Positions 7,704 through 15,238 of a stretch of DNA of 64,000 bases are shown in pieces. Position 1 is the stretch's first letter; every line of letters begins with the position of its first letter. Below the pieces are notes generated by a model, which was given only the letters and a program-made list of their open reading frames with translations, made no database searches and had not been told where the DNA came from. Position numbers and translations under genes: made by a program. The stretch covers positions 84,297-148,296 of the forward strand of contig NZ_QNTQ01000015.1 in the NCBI RefSeq assembly GCF_003298775.1, written 5' to 3'. This DNA is from Rhodosalinus halophilus (lineage in GTDB: Bacteria; Pseudomonadota; Alphaproteobacteria; Rhodobacterales; Rhodobacteraceae).

Positions 7704-9328
7704 TCGACTCAGGCGCAGAGACGGTGCACGGCGCCTTCGCCGCGGCCGCCGCACGTTGGCCGGAGCGGGGATTCCTGCACGTGGTGCCCGAGACCGCCGA
7801 CGTCTACGGGATCGAACCCGGCGAGATCACCTATGCCGAGGCCGCGGCGGAGGTGGATCGTCTGACCTCGGCGCTCGAGGCCGCGGGCTACGGCGAAGGG
7901 CATCGCGTGATGCTGCTGCTGGAGAACCGGCCGGTCTTCTTCTTCTGGTTCCTCGCGCTCAACCGCCTGGGCGCCTCGATCGTGCCGCTCAACCCCGATC
8001 TGCGCACGGGCGAGCAGGCCTACATGATCGGCCACGCCGAGCCCGCGCTGGCGGTGGCGCTGCCGTCGCGCTGCAACGAGCTGCGCGAAGCCGCTCTCGA
8101 AGCCGGCGTGCAAATGCCGGTGATCGCGCCGGGAGAGCCGGTGCCCGCGCCGCGCGAGGGGGCCCGGGTGGCCGCGCGGGCCGGCGGCCCGGCAGAGCGC
8201 GAAGCGGCGCTGCTCTACACCTCCGGCACCACCGGGCAGCCGAAGGGCTGCGTGCTCACCAACACCTATTTCCTGCTATCGGGCGACTGGTATGCAGGCG
8301 CGGGCGGTCTCTGCGAGATAACCGAGGACGGCGAGCGCATGATCACGCCGCTGCCGCTCTTCCACATGAACGCGCTCGCGGTTTCCTTCATGGCGATGAT
8401 CGCCGTGGGCGGCTGCCTGATCCCGCTCGACCGCTTTCACCCGAAGAGCTGGTGGAAGAGCGTGCGCGAGAGCGGGGCGACGTGCCTTCACTATCTCGGC
8501 GTGATGCCGTCGATCCTCATGGGGATGCCGGAGTCGCCCGACGATCGCGCGCACCGCGTCCGCTTCGGCTTCGGCGCGGGGATCGACCCGAAGCTGCACG
8601 CGCCCTTCGAGGCGCGCTTCGGCTTCCCGCTGGTGGAGGCCTGGGCGATGACGGAAACCGGCTCCGCCGCCACCATCGCCGCCAACCGCGAGCCGCGGCG
8701 CGTCGGCGAGAACTGCCTCGGCAGGCCCGAGCCCTACATGGAGATGCGGATCGTGGACGACGCAGGGAAGGACGTCGCAACGGGCGAGCCTGGGGAACTG
8801 CTCGTCCGCCGTGCCGGGGACGATCCGCGCCACGGCTTCTTCGCCGAATACTACAAGAACCCGGAGGCCACCGCCGAGGTCTGGGAGGGCGGCTGGTTCC
8901 ACACGGGCGACATTGTCCGGCAGGAGGCGGACGGCTCCGTCTTCTTCGTGGACCGCAAGAAGAACGTCATCCGCCGCTCGGGCGAGAACATCGCCGCCGT
9001 CGAGGTCGAGAGCGCGCTGATGCGCCACCCGAAGGTCCGGGCGGCGGGCGTGGCCGCGGTGCCCGACGCGATCCGCGGCGACGAGGTCTTCGCCATGCTG
9101 GTGGTGGAGGGCGAGGGCGATGCGGCGCTCGCCGAGGAGATCACCCGCTGGTGCCTCACGCGGCTGGCCTACTACAAGGCGCCCGGCTACATCGCCTTCG
9201 TGGATGCGCTGCCGCTGACGGCCACGCAGAAGATCCAGCGCGGCACGCTCAAGACGCAAGCCGCCGGGCTGCTGAATGATCCCGCCACCCACGACCTGCG
9301 CCCGCTCAAGAAGCGGACCGCGGCATGA
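7700..9328 (+). CDS. AMP-dependent acyl-CoA synthetase/ligase
   Basis: This is an ANL-superfamily adenylate-forming ligase of 542 residues that activates a carboxylic acid as acyl-AMP and then acyl-CoA. Motifs in order: the phosphate loop LLYTSGTTGQPKGCV (about residue 170), the MTETG motif near 315, the hinge GGWFHTGDIV, the DRKKNVIRRSGENI core, and the C-terminal lysine region TQKIQRG. Overall style resembles the CaiC/crotonobetaine-ligase branch rather than benzoate-CoA ligases. I take the ATG at 7700 (ATGA overlap with the beta subunit); an earlier open start at 7301 would run through the beta gene. It probably activates the acid product so that the following CoA-dependent steps can cleave carbon bonds. 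Confidence 0.93.
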   Translation: MIDSGAETVHGAFAAAAARWPERGFLHVVPETADVYGIEPGEITYAEAAAEVDRLTSALEAAGYGEGHRVMLLLENRPVFFFWFLALNRLGASIVPLNPDLRTGEQAYMIGHAEPALAVALPSRCNELREAALEAGVQMPVIAPGEPVPAPREGARVAARAGGPAEREAALLYTSGTTGQPKGCVLTNTYFLLSGDWYAGAGGLCEITEDGERMITPLPLFHMNALAVSFMAMIAVGGCLIPLDRFHPKSWWKSVRESGATCLHYLGVMPSILMGMPESPDDRAHRVRFGFGAGIDPKLHAPFEARFGFPLVEAWAMTETGSAATIAANREPRRVGENCLGRPEPYMEMRIVDDAGKDVATGEPGELLVRRAGDDPRHGFFAEYYKNPEATAEVWEGGWFHTGDIVRQEADGSVFFVDRKKNVIRRSGENIAAVEVESALMRHPKVRAAGVAAVPDAIRGDEVFAMLVVEGEGDAALAEEITRWCLTRLAYYKAPGYIAFVDALPLTATQKIQRGTLKTQAAGLLNDPATHDLRPLKKRTAA

Positions 9329-10488
9329 GGCGCGCGCCCTACGACGGCGTGGCGCTCTGCGCGCCCGTCACCGTGCGGTATGTCCGCTACAGCCAGGAAA
9401 CAGCGCACTGGTGGATCGCGCGGGGGCTGAAGGCGGCGCTCGACGCCGCGGGGCTCAGGAAGGAAGAGGTGGACGGGCTGTCGGTGTCGTCCTTCACGCT
9501 CTTTCCCGACACGCCGGTGGGGCTGGCGCAGCACTTGGGCTTCACCGTCCGGTGGCTCGACACGATCCCGATGGGCGGGGCCTCCGGCGTGGTGGCCGCG
9601 CGCCGCGCCGCGCGGGCGGTGCAGGCGGGCGATGCCGACATCGTGGCCTGCGTCGCGGGCGACATGAACCGCATCGACAGCTTCCGGCGGCTGCTCTCGT
9701 CCTTCTCGCGCTTCTCACAGGACGCGGGCTACCCCTACGGCTACGGCGGGCCCAACGCCAATTTCGCGCTCATCATGGATGCCTACATGGCGGAATACGG
9801 CGCCACGCGCGAGGATTTCGGCCGCATCGCCGTGGCGCAGCGCGACAACGCCCTGCGCAACCCCGACGCGCTGATGAAGAAGCCGCTGACGCTCGACGAC
9901 TACATGGGCGCGCGCCCCATCGCCGAGCCCATCGCGCTCTTCGACTGCGTGATGCCCTGCGCGGGGGCAGAGGCCTTTCTCGTCATGCGCGAGGACGAGG
10001 CAGCGCGCCGCGGCCTGCCCTTCGCGCGCCTGCGCTCAACCATCGAGCGGCACAACGCCTTTCCCGACGACCCCGTGCAACTGCGCGGCGGCTGGGCTGC
10101 GGACATCGACGAGTTCTGGGAAATGGCGGGGCTGGGGCCGGAGGACATGGACCTGCTCCAGACCTACGACGACTATCCGGTGATCTCGATGATGCAGATC
10201 GAGGACCTCGGATTCTGCGACAAGGGCGCGGGGGCCGAGTTCGTGCGCTCCCGCGACCTGACCGTGACGGGCGACTTCCCGCACAACACCTCGGGCGGGC
10301 AGCTCTCGGTCGGGCAGGCGGGCGCCGCGGGCGGCTACCTCGGCCTCGTCGAGGCGCTGCGGCAGGTGACCGGGCAGGCGGGACCGACACAGGTGGCGGA
10401 GGCCCGCCGCGCCTGCGTCTCGGGCTTCGGCATGGTGAATTATGACCGCGGCATCTGCTCCGCCGCCGCGGTGCTGGAGGGCGCATGA
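9325..10488 (+). CDS. Thiolase-fold protein lacking the catalytic cysteine (SCP2/Ltp2-like, possible aldolase)
   Basis: This 387-residue protein has the SCP2-thiolase layout: an N-terminal half with GLSVSSFTLFPDTP, the nucleophile loop, the middle QTYDDYPV, and a C-terminal NTSGGQLSVG. The nucleophile position reads IPMGGASG (residues 82-88), with Ala 86 where thiolases have Cys. The GHPxGA histidine is replaced by Gln 331 in VGQAGAAGG. The fold is therefore retained but ordinary thiolysis is not expected. The Ltp2 steroid side-chain aldolases are thiolase-fold enzymes that work with a DUF35 partner and without these residues; the next gene here encodes DUF35. It is coupled by ATGA to both neighbours. 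A retro-aldol cleavage of a beta-hydroxyacyl-CoA is my inference; a non-catalytic scaffold is the alternative. Confidence 0.85.
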   Translation: MRRAPYDGVALCAPVTVRYVRYSQETAHWWIARGLKAALDAAGLRKEEVDGLSVSSFTLFPDTPVGLAQHLGFTVRWLDTIPMGGASGVVAARRAARAVQAGDADIVACVAGDMNRIDSFRRLLSSFSRFSQDAGYPYGYGGPNANFALIMDAYMAEYGATREDFGRIAVAQRDNALRNPDALMKKPLTLDDYMGARPIAEPIALFDCVMPCAGAEAFLVMREDEAARRGLPFARLRSTIERHNAFPDDPVQLRGGWAADIDEFWEMAGLGPEDMDLLQTYDDYPVISMMQIEDLGFCDKGAGAEFVRSRDLTVTGDFPHNTSGGQLSVGQAGAAGGYLGLVEALRQVTGQAGPTQVAEARRACVSGFGMVNYDRGICSAAAVLEGA

Positions 10489-11732
10489 CCCAGCCGCTCC
10501 CGACGCCGCGCAAGAAGGACCCGCAGAAGCGCAGCCGCGTGCCCACGCTGCCGCCGCTGCCGCGCTCGCGCGCCGCACTCGGGCTGGCCGTGGCCGCGGC
10601 GGAGGGGCGCTTCATGCTCCAGCACTGCCGAGACTGCGGCGCGGTGCAGTATCCGCCGCGCGACGCCTGCCATGCCTGCCTCTCGGTGCGGCTGGACTGG
10701 CGCGAGACCGACCCGGGCGCGCAGATCATCGCCGAGACGCGCATCCATGCCTCGCCGGATCCCTATTTCCGCGAGCGGATGCCCTGGCGCACCGGCACCG
10801 CGAAGCTGGATGCCGGGCCGGTCGCGGTGGTGCACCTGCATGGCGAGGTTGTGCGCGGCGACCGGGTGCGCCTGTCGCTCCGCCTCGACCGGGCGGGGCA
10901 GGGGGTGCTGCTCGCCCTGCCGGAACGCGGCAGCCCTGCGATGGAGGAGGATCCGATGACCCGCGCGATGGGTACCCATGTGAAGCACCGCCGCGTGCTG
11001 GTCACCGACGCACGGTCCGAGGTCGCCGCCCCGCTGGTCGAGGCGCTACTGGCGGCAGGCGCCGCGCATGTGTTCCTGGGCGAGCCGGAACCCTGGCGGC
11101 GCTGGCCTGGCCGCGCGCGCTTCGAGGGGCGCGAGGACGTCACCCTGATGAAGCTCGACGTGACCGATCCCGACAGCCTGAAGACGCTGGCGGGCGAGAT
11201 CGGCGGCAAGACCGACATCCTGATCAACACCGCCCGCTTCCTGCGCCCGGGCGGCATCCTGGGACAGGACACGATCCACGCCCGCGACGAGATGGAGGTC
11301 AACGCGCTGGGGCTGATGCGGCTGGCGCAGGCCTTCGGCCCGGGGATGGCCGCGCGCACGGCGGACGGGATCAATTCCTCGGCCGCCTTGGTGACGCTGC
11401 TCTCGGCCTATGCGCTCTCGCCCGACCCGCGCATGGGCGCCTTCTGCGCCAGCCAGGCCGCGGCGCGTTCGGTCGCGCAGACCCTGCGCGCCGAGTTCGC
11501 GGAATCCGGCCTTCGGGTCATGTGCGTCTATTCGGGCCATACCGAGGACGACTGGCACCAGGGCCTGCCGCCGCCCAAGGTCGCGCCCAAGGCGCTGGCG
11601 CGCAGCGTCGTGGACGGCCTCGAGCGCGGGCTGGAGGAGGTCTACTGCGGCGACGTGGCGAAGGATCTGGCCGAACGCTGGCGCCGCGACCCGGCCGTGC
11701 TGGACCGCGAGATCAGGGGGGAAGGGGCATGA
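10485..11732 (+). CDS. DUF35 zinc-ribbon/OB-fold protein fused to a degenerate SDR domain
   Basis: This 415-residue fusion has a zinc ribbon with C48, C51, C62 and C65 (HCRDCG ... ACHAC). It is followed by an OB-fold to about residue 150 that ends before a Met-rich linker, then a Rossmann-like SDR domain from about 168 to 400. DUF35 proteins normally partner thiolase-fold enzymes (Ltp2-ChsH2, BbsA-BbsB) and help present the CoA substrate. The SDR part aligns by eye with classical SDRs but lacks TGxxxGIG (it reads VTDARSEV), has INTA for NNAG, and reads AFCASQAA where YxxxK is expected. Tyr is Phe and Lys is Gln, so it is probably not a dehydrogenase. It could be a structural or ligand-holding module. 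It is coupled to the thiolase-like gene by ATGA. Confidence 0.85.
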   Translation: MTQPLPTPRKKDPQKRSRVPTLPPLPRSRAALGLAVAAAEGRFMLQHCRDCGAVQYPPRDACHACLSVRLDWRETDPGAQIIAETRIHASPDPYFRERMPWRTGTAKLDAGPVAVVHLHGEVVRGDRVRLSLRLDRAGQGVLLALPERGSPAMEEDPMTRAMGTHVKHRRVLVTDARSEVAAPLVEALLAAGAAHVFLGEPEPWRRWPGRARFEGREDVTLMKLDVTDPDSLKTLAGEIGGKTDILINTARFLRPGGILGQDTIHARDEMEVNALGLMRLAQAFGPGMAARTADGINSSAALVTLLSAYALSPDPRMGAFCASQAAARSVAQTLRAEFAESGLRVMCVYSGHTEDDWHQGLPPPKVAPKALARSVVDGLERGLEEVYCGDVAKDLAERWRRDPAVLDREIRGEGA

Positions 11733-11816
11733 GCATCTTGCACGCAATGCTCGGCGCGCCCTTGCGGGCGCGTCTCGCGCAGAGGCCCGCGAGGGCCGAT
11801 GAGCGCCACGGCGCTC
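11731..11816. repeat. Chain of four hairpins in the intercistronic gap
   Basis: Four stems lie end to end in this 97-base gap: 11731-11752 (GAGCA..TTGC/GCAATGCTC with a two-base bulge), 11755-11772 (CGCGCCC/GGGCGCG, loop TTGC), 11784-11797 (GGCCC/GGGCC, GCGA tetraloop) and 11801-11816 (GAGCGCC/GGCGCTC, loop AC). No T tract follows. The style resembles the other hairpin chains but the stem sequences differ. Confidence 0.65.
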
Positions 11817-11829
11817 CGCGGAGGCTTGC

Positions 11830-12609
11830 ATGACCGTTCTGAACGAGCTTGCCCATGCCCTCACATCTGGCGCCGTCGAGGTGGTGGACCTCACCCATCG
11901 GCTCGACCCGGATTTCCCGGTCATCGTCCTGCCGCCGGAGTTCGGGCAGTGCGCACGCTTCCGGATGGAGGAAGTTTCCGCCTACGACCACCGCGGCCCG
12001 GCCTGGAAGTGGCACCACATCTCGATGAACGAGCACACCGGCACCCATTTCGACGCGCCGGTGCACTGGGTCTCGGGCCGCGACATCCCCCACGGCCACG
12101 TCGACGAGATCCCGCCCGATGCGCTGATCGGTCCCGTGGTGGTGATCGACTGTTCCGAGGGTGCGGCGCGCGACGACGACTTCGAGCTCACGCCCGAGAT
12201 CATCGAGGCCTGGGAGGCGCAGCACGGCCCGATCCCGGCCGGGTCATGGGTGCTGATGCGCACCGACTGGTCGAAGCGGACGGGCGCCGACTACCTCAAC
12301 ATGCGCGAGGACGGCGCGCATTCGCCCGGTCCGACACCGGAGGCGGTGCAGGCGCTCGTCGCGCGCGACATCCGCGGCTTCGGGACCGAGACGGTGGGCA
12401 CCGACGCAGGGCAGGGGTCTCACTACGACCCGCCCTTCCCGGCGCATTTCTACCTGCACGGGGCGGGGAAATACGGCCTGCAATGCCTCGCCAACCTCGA
12501 CCGGCTCCCGCCCACGGGGGCGATGCTCATCGCGCCGCCGCTCAAGATCAAGGGCGGCACCGGCAGCCCGCTCCGCGTGCTGGCCCTGATCCCGAAGGAG
12601 GCGACATGA
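11830..12609 (+). CDS. Cyclase-family metal-dependent hydrolase (KynB/isatin hydrolase superfamily)
   Basis: This 259-residue hydrolase belongs to the cyclase superfamily, which holds kynurenine formamidase KynB and isatin hydrolase. The signature HTGTHFDAPVH gives the metal ligands H69, H73, D75 and H79. A second conserved stretch, GTETVGTDAG, and the HGAGKYGLQCLANLD region follow. These enzymes hydrolyse amide, lactam or lactone bonds with Mn or Zn. It is separated from the DUF35 gene by a hairpin chain and is coupled by ATGA to the SDR that follows. A ring-opening or lactone-opening step is plausible, but the substrate is not visible. Confidence 0.9.
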   Translation: MTVLNELAHALTSGAVEVVDLTHRLDPDFPVIVLPPEFGQCARFRMEEVSAYDHRGPAWKWHHISMNEHTGTHFDAPVHWVSGRDIPHGHVDEIPPDALIGPVVVIDCSEGAARDDDFELTPEIIEAWEAQHGPIPAGSWVLMRTDWSKRTGADYLNMREDGAHSPGPTPEAVQALVARDIRGFGTETVGTDAGQGSHYDPPFPAHFYLHGAGKYGLQCLANLDRLPPTGAMLIAPPLKIKGGTGSPLRVLALIPKEAT

Positions 12610-13331
12610 CCGACTACACCGCGCTGATCACCGGTGGTTCGAAGGGCATCGGCGCCGATCTGGCGCAGGCGCTGCTCGACCGGGGCTACACCGTCATCTC
12701 GATGGCCCGCCACAAGGGCGACTGGCGCCACGACCGGCTGGAGCAGGTGGAGGTCGACCTGCTGGACCCGAAGGCGGTCGAGGAGGCCGCGGCCGAGGTG
12801 ACCGCCCGCCACGAGATCACCCATCTTGTCCACAACGCCGGGCTGATCTGGCCGAACCTCGTGGAGGAGGCGAAGCCCGAGGACATCGCGGGTCTCGCGC
12901 AGCTTCATCTCGGCGCGGCGCTCACGCTCCTGCAGGCGGCCTTGCCCGCGATGAAGGCGCGCGGCTTCGGGCGCGTGCTCTTCAACGGCTCGCGCGCGGC
13001 AATGGGTGTGCCGACGCGCACCGCCTATTCGGCGACGAAGGCGGGGATGGTGGGCATGGCGCGGACCTGGGCGCTGGAGCTCGCGCCGCACGGCATCACC
13101 GTCAACGTCGTGGCCCCCGGCCCGATCCAGACCGACAACTTCTGGGGCATCGTCGAGAAGGGATCGGAGCGCGAGGCGAAGCTCGCGCAGACCATTCCGG
13201 TGCGGCGACTGGGCCAGCCCGCGGACGTGACGAACGCCTTCCTTTTCTTCTGCGATCCGGCGTCCGGCTTCGTGACGGGGCAGGTGCTCTACGTCTGCGG
13301 CGGCGCGAGCGTGGGAACCATCTCGCTCTGA
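12606..13331 (+). CDS. Short-chain dehydrogenase/reductase (SDR), catalytically complete
   Basis: This is a classical SDR of 241 residues. The cofactor loop TGGSKGIG is at residues 9-16, HNAG follows strand 4, the catalytic Ser is in FNGSRAAMG, and YSATK supplies Tyr and Lys. The substrate/cofactor loop VVAPGPIQTDNF and a C-terminal GQVLYVCGG are typical. Unlike the SDR domain in the DUF35 fusion, all active-site residues are present. It is the last gene of the operon, before a hairpin terminator. In this context it could oxidise a cis-diol made by the Rieske oxygenase or a hydroxyacyl-CoA. Confidence 0.93.
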   Translation: MTDYTALITGGSKGIGADLAQALLDRGYTVISMARHKGDWRHDRLEQVEVDLLDPKAVEEAAAEVTARHEITHLVHNAGLIWPNLVEEAKPEDIAGLAQLHLGAALTLLQAALPAMKARGFGRVLFNGSRAAMGVPTRTAYSATKAGMVGMARTWALELAPHGITVNVVAPGPIQTDNFWGIVEKGSEREAKLAQTIPVRRLGQPADVTNAFLFFCDPASGFVTGQVLYVCGGASVGTISL

Positions 13332-13345
13332 CGGCGCGGCGTGGA

Positions 13346-13377
13346 AGGGGGCGCTGCCCCCTCTGGCCTGACGGCCA
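13346..13377 (+). terminator. Hairpin pair downstream of the catabolic operon
   Basis: AGGGGGC/GCCCCCT (13346-13362, loop GCT) is followed at once by TGGCC/GGCCA (13364-13377, loop TGAC), starting 15 bases after the SDR stop. There is no strong T run, only AATT. I read it as the operon's transcription end. The 289-base gap to 13620 holds this, the repeat at 13388 and nothing else I can recognise. Confidence 0.55.
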
Positions 13378-13387
13378 ATTCACCCCC

Positions 13388-13414
13388 GGGATACTTGGGC
13401 CAAGAAGAAGGACC
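13388..13414 (+). repeat. Short dispersed intergenic motif, copy 1
   Basis: The motif reads GGGATACTT, GGG, then CCAAGAAGAAGGACC. It shares the pattern GGxTAxTTxxGGCxAAGAxGAAGGACC with the copy at 16434-16461. Both copies are intergenic and close to gene ends. It is probably a genome-wide dispersed element; its function is unknown. Confidence 0.5.
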
Positions 13415-13620
13415 GCGGCGCGCCCGTCGAGATGGACTGTCCGCGCGGCCGCTCGGAGGAGACGAGCCGGTTTCCGTCACCTCGGCTCGGACGTTCCTGG
13501 GTCCGACAGCAGAAAGCGGACCGGCGTCCGGGTCATGGTCACCGGCGGACGGAACCTCGCTCGCACGCAGTGCCAGAGAGCGTCACGCCGAAGGCGTGGC
13601 CGCCTGGAGATCGCGGCGTT

Positions 13621-14130
13621 TCAGCCTTCCGCGAAACCGCCGTAGCGGCCCGAGTAGAACAGCAGCGGCGGGCCGTCGCGCGCCTCGGCGCGCAGCACCC
13701 GGGCGACCACGATCAGGTGGTCTCCGCCCTCGTGCTCGGCCACCTTTTCGCAGTCGAAGCGCGCGAGGCATCCGGCGATGACCGGCACGCCCTCCGCGTT
13801 CTCGGACCAGTCGATGCCATCGAAGGCGTCGCCCGACCGGGCGAAGCCCTGGCTGATCGCGGACTGCTCCGCGCCCATGACATGCACGGCGAAATGCCGG
13901 GCCGCCGCGTAGAAGGGATAGCGGCTCGAATTCTTCGCCGGCGACCAGAGCACCAGCGGCGGGTCCAGCGAGACGCTGGCGAAGCTGTTGGCCGTGATGC
14001 CGAGCGGGCCGGTCGCGGTCGCGCAGGTCACGACCGTGACGCCGGTGCCGAAGCGCCCCAGCGCGTCGCGCAGGGCCCGTTCCTGGCCGGGGCCGGGGGT
14101 GAAAGACTCGTTCGCTGCCGTGTCGGGCAT
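13621..14130 (-). CDS. Flavin reductase family protein
   Basis: This 169-residue protein is of the flavin-reductase-like (FMN split-barrel) family, which supplies reduced flavin to two-component monooxygenases. Family signatures are LGRFGTGVTVVTC, the ITANSFASVSLDPPLVLWS core that binds FMN, and the FAVHVMG strand. A later DHLIVVARVLRAEA and FYSGRYGGF end is typical of HpaC/HsaB-type reductases. I start at ATG 14130-14128 (AGGAGG lies upstream, slightly far); the longer frame to 14190 adds a basic stretch without family similarity. It is convergent with the catabolic operon and no oxygenase partner is adjacent. Confidence 0.88.
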   Translation of the reverse strand: MPDTAANESFTPGPGQERALRDALGRFGTGVTVVTCATATGPLGITANSFASVSLDPPLVLWSPAKNSSRYPFYAAARHFAVHVMGAEQSAISQGFARSGDAFDGIDWSENAEGVPVIAGCLARFDCEKVAEHEGGDHLIVVARVLRAEARDGPPLLFYSGRYGGFAEG

Positions 14131-14197
14131 GCCTCGCCCTGCCTCCTTCGCGATTCCGGCGAAACCTAGCCTCGCCGCGCGGCGCGCCAAGACCCTC

Positions 14198-14635
14198 TCA
14201 GACCTCGAGAGGGATCGTCACCGGCCCGTCGTTGACGAGCGCCACCTGCATCTCGGCGCCGAAGCGGCCGGTCGCCACCGGCACGCCTTCGCGCTGCAGA
14301 GCCGCGGCGAAGCGTTCGTAGAGCCGTCGCCCCTCCTCGGGGTCGGCCGCCGCCGAAAACCCCGGCCGGTTGCCGCGCGCGGTGTCGGCGGCCAGCGTGA
14401 ACTGGCTGACGACGAGCGCGCCGCCGCCCGCGTCGAGGACCGAGCGATTCATCCGTCCCTCGGCGTCGCGGAAGATGCGCAGCCGCGCCACCTTGGACGC
14501 CAGCTTGTCGGCGGCCGCCTCGGTGTCGCCCTGCATCGCGCAGACGAGCACCATGAGGCCCGGGCCGATCTCGCCCAGCACGGCCCCCTCGACGCTTACC
14601 CGCGCCTCGCTCACCCGCTGGATAACTGCCCGCAT
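14198..14635 (-). CDS. dtd: D-aminoacyl-tRNA deacylase
   Basis: This is a cytosolic proofreading enzyme that hydrolyses D-amino acids (and Gly) from mischarged tRNA. It has 145 residues, the exact family size. It opens [13 protein letters not shown], has the catalytic SQFTL motif at about residue 78, [11 protein letters not shown], and the cross-subunit [10 protein letters not shown] motif at the end. It is on the same strand as and upstream of the flavin reductase, with a 67-base gap. It is divergent from the small heat shock gene. Confidence 0.96.
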   Translation of the reverse strand: MRAVIQRVSEARVSVEGAVLGEIGPGLMVLVCAMQGDTEAAADKLASKVARLRIFRDAEGRMNRSVLDAGGGALVVSQFTLAADTARGNRPGFSAAADPEEGRRLYERFAAALQREGVPVATGRFGAEMQVALVNDGPVTIPLEV

Positions 14636-14785
14636 CGCCTCGCCTCGCCTCCGCCGTGCGGCCGAAGACTGCCCCGGCCCTCCCGGCGATGCAACCGGCG
14701 CGCTTGCGTTTGATGCGTGTCAATCACATCTCGCCAAGGCCGCGCAAAATGCGCGCATAGGGTACCGAGAGAAAGGAGACTCGTC

Positions 14786-15205
14786 ATGGTCGAGAAATCG
14801 CAGCTTTCGGGCCTCTGGCCCGCGCTCTACGATCCCTTCCGCAATCTCGGCGCGCGCGTGGCCGAGATGCTCGCCCCGGCCTCCGACGCCAGCGGCGGCG
14901 AGGACGCCTACACCATCACGATGGAGCTTCCCGGCGTGTCGGAGGACGACATCGAGGTGAGCGTCGATGCCGGCGTCGTGACCGTGAAGGGCGAGAAGAA
15001 ATCCGAGCGCGAGGAGAGCGGCGACACCTGGTTCTTCACCGAGCGTCAGTACGGCAGCTTCACCCGGTCCTTCCGCCTGCCCGCCGACGCGGTTCAGGAG
15101 AAGGTCGAGGGGCACATGAAGGACGGGGTGCTCACCATCACCGTGCCGCGCAAGCGCCCCGAGCCCGAGGGCGGCAAGAAGAAGGTCGAGATCCGCAAGG
15201 GGTGA
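14786..15205 (+). CDS. Small heat shock protein (Hsp20/alpha-crystallin)
   Basis: This is a 139-residue ATP-independent chaperone. The alpha-crystallin domain covers about residues 40-130: YTITMELPGVSEDDIEVSVD, GVVTVKGEKKSE, the RSFRLPADAVQEKVEG segment, and GVLTITVPRK. The usual C-terminal IxI motif appears as VEI near the end. Its start follows AAAGGAGA by seven bases. The 150-base divergent gap to dtd contains a CGCGC/GCGCG hairpin at 14741-14755 in the leader; I could not identify a convincing heat-shock promoter. Confidence 0.93.
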   Translation: MVEKSQLSGLWPALYDPFRNLGARVAEMLAPASDASGGEDAYTITMELPGVSEDDIEVSVDAGVVTVKGEKKSEREESGDTWFFTERQYGSFTRSFRLPADAVQEKVEGHMKDGVLTITVPRKRPEPEGGKKKVEIRKG

Positions 15206-15214
15206 CGGCCGCGC

Positions 15215-15237
15215 GGGGCGCGGTCCGTCCGCGCCCC
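15215..15237. terminator. GC hairpin between convergent genes
   Basis: GGGGCGCGG (15215-15223) pairs with CCGCGCCCC (15229-15237) over TCCGT. It sits ten bases after the hsp20 stop and just before the stop of the minus-strand zinc-ribbon gene, so it may end both transcripts. There is no T tract. Confidence 0.6.
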
Positions 15238-15238
15238 G

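Noticed and set aside
10485..11732. Ordinary SDR dehydrogenase
   Set aside because: The cofactor glycine motif and the Tyr/Lys pair are missing, and the N-terminal third is a DUF35 module.
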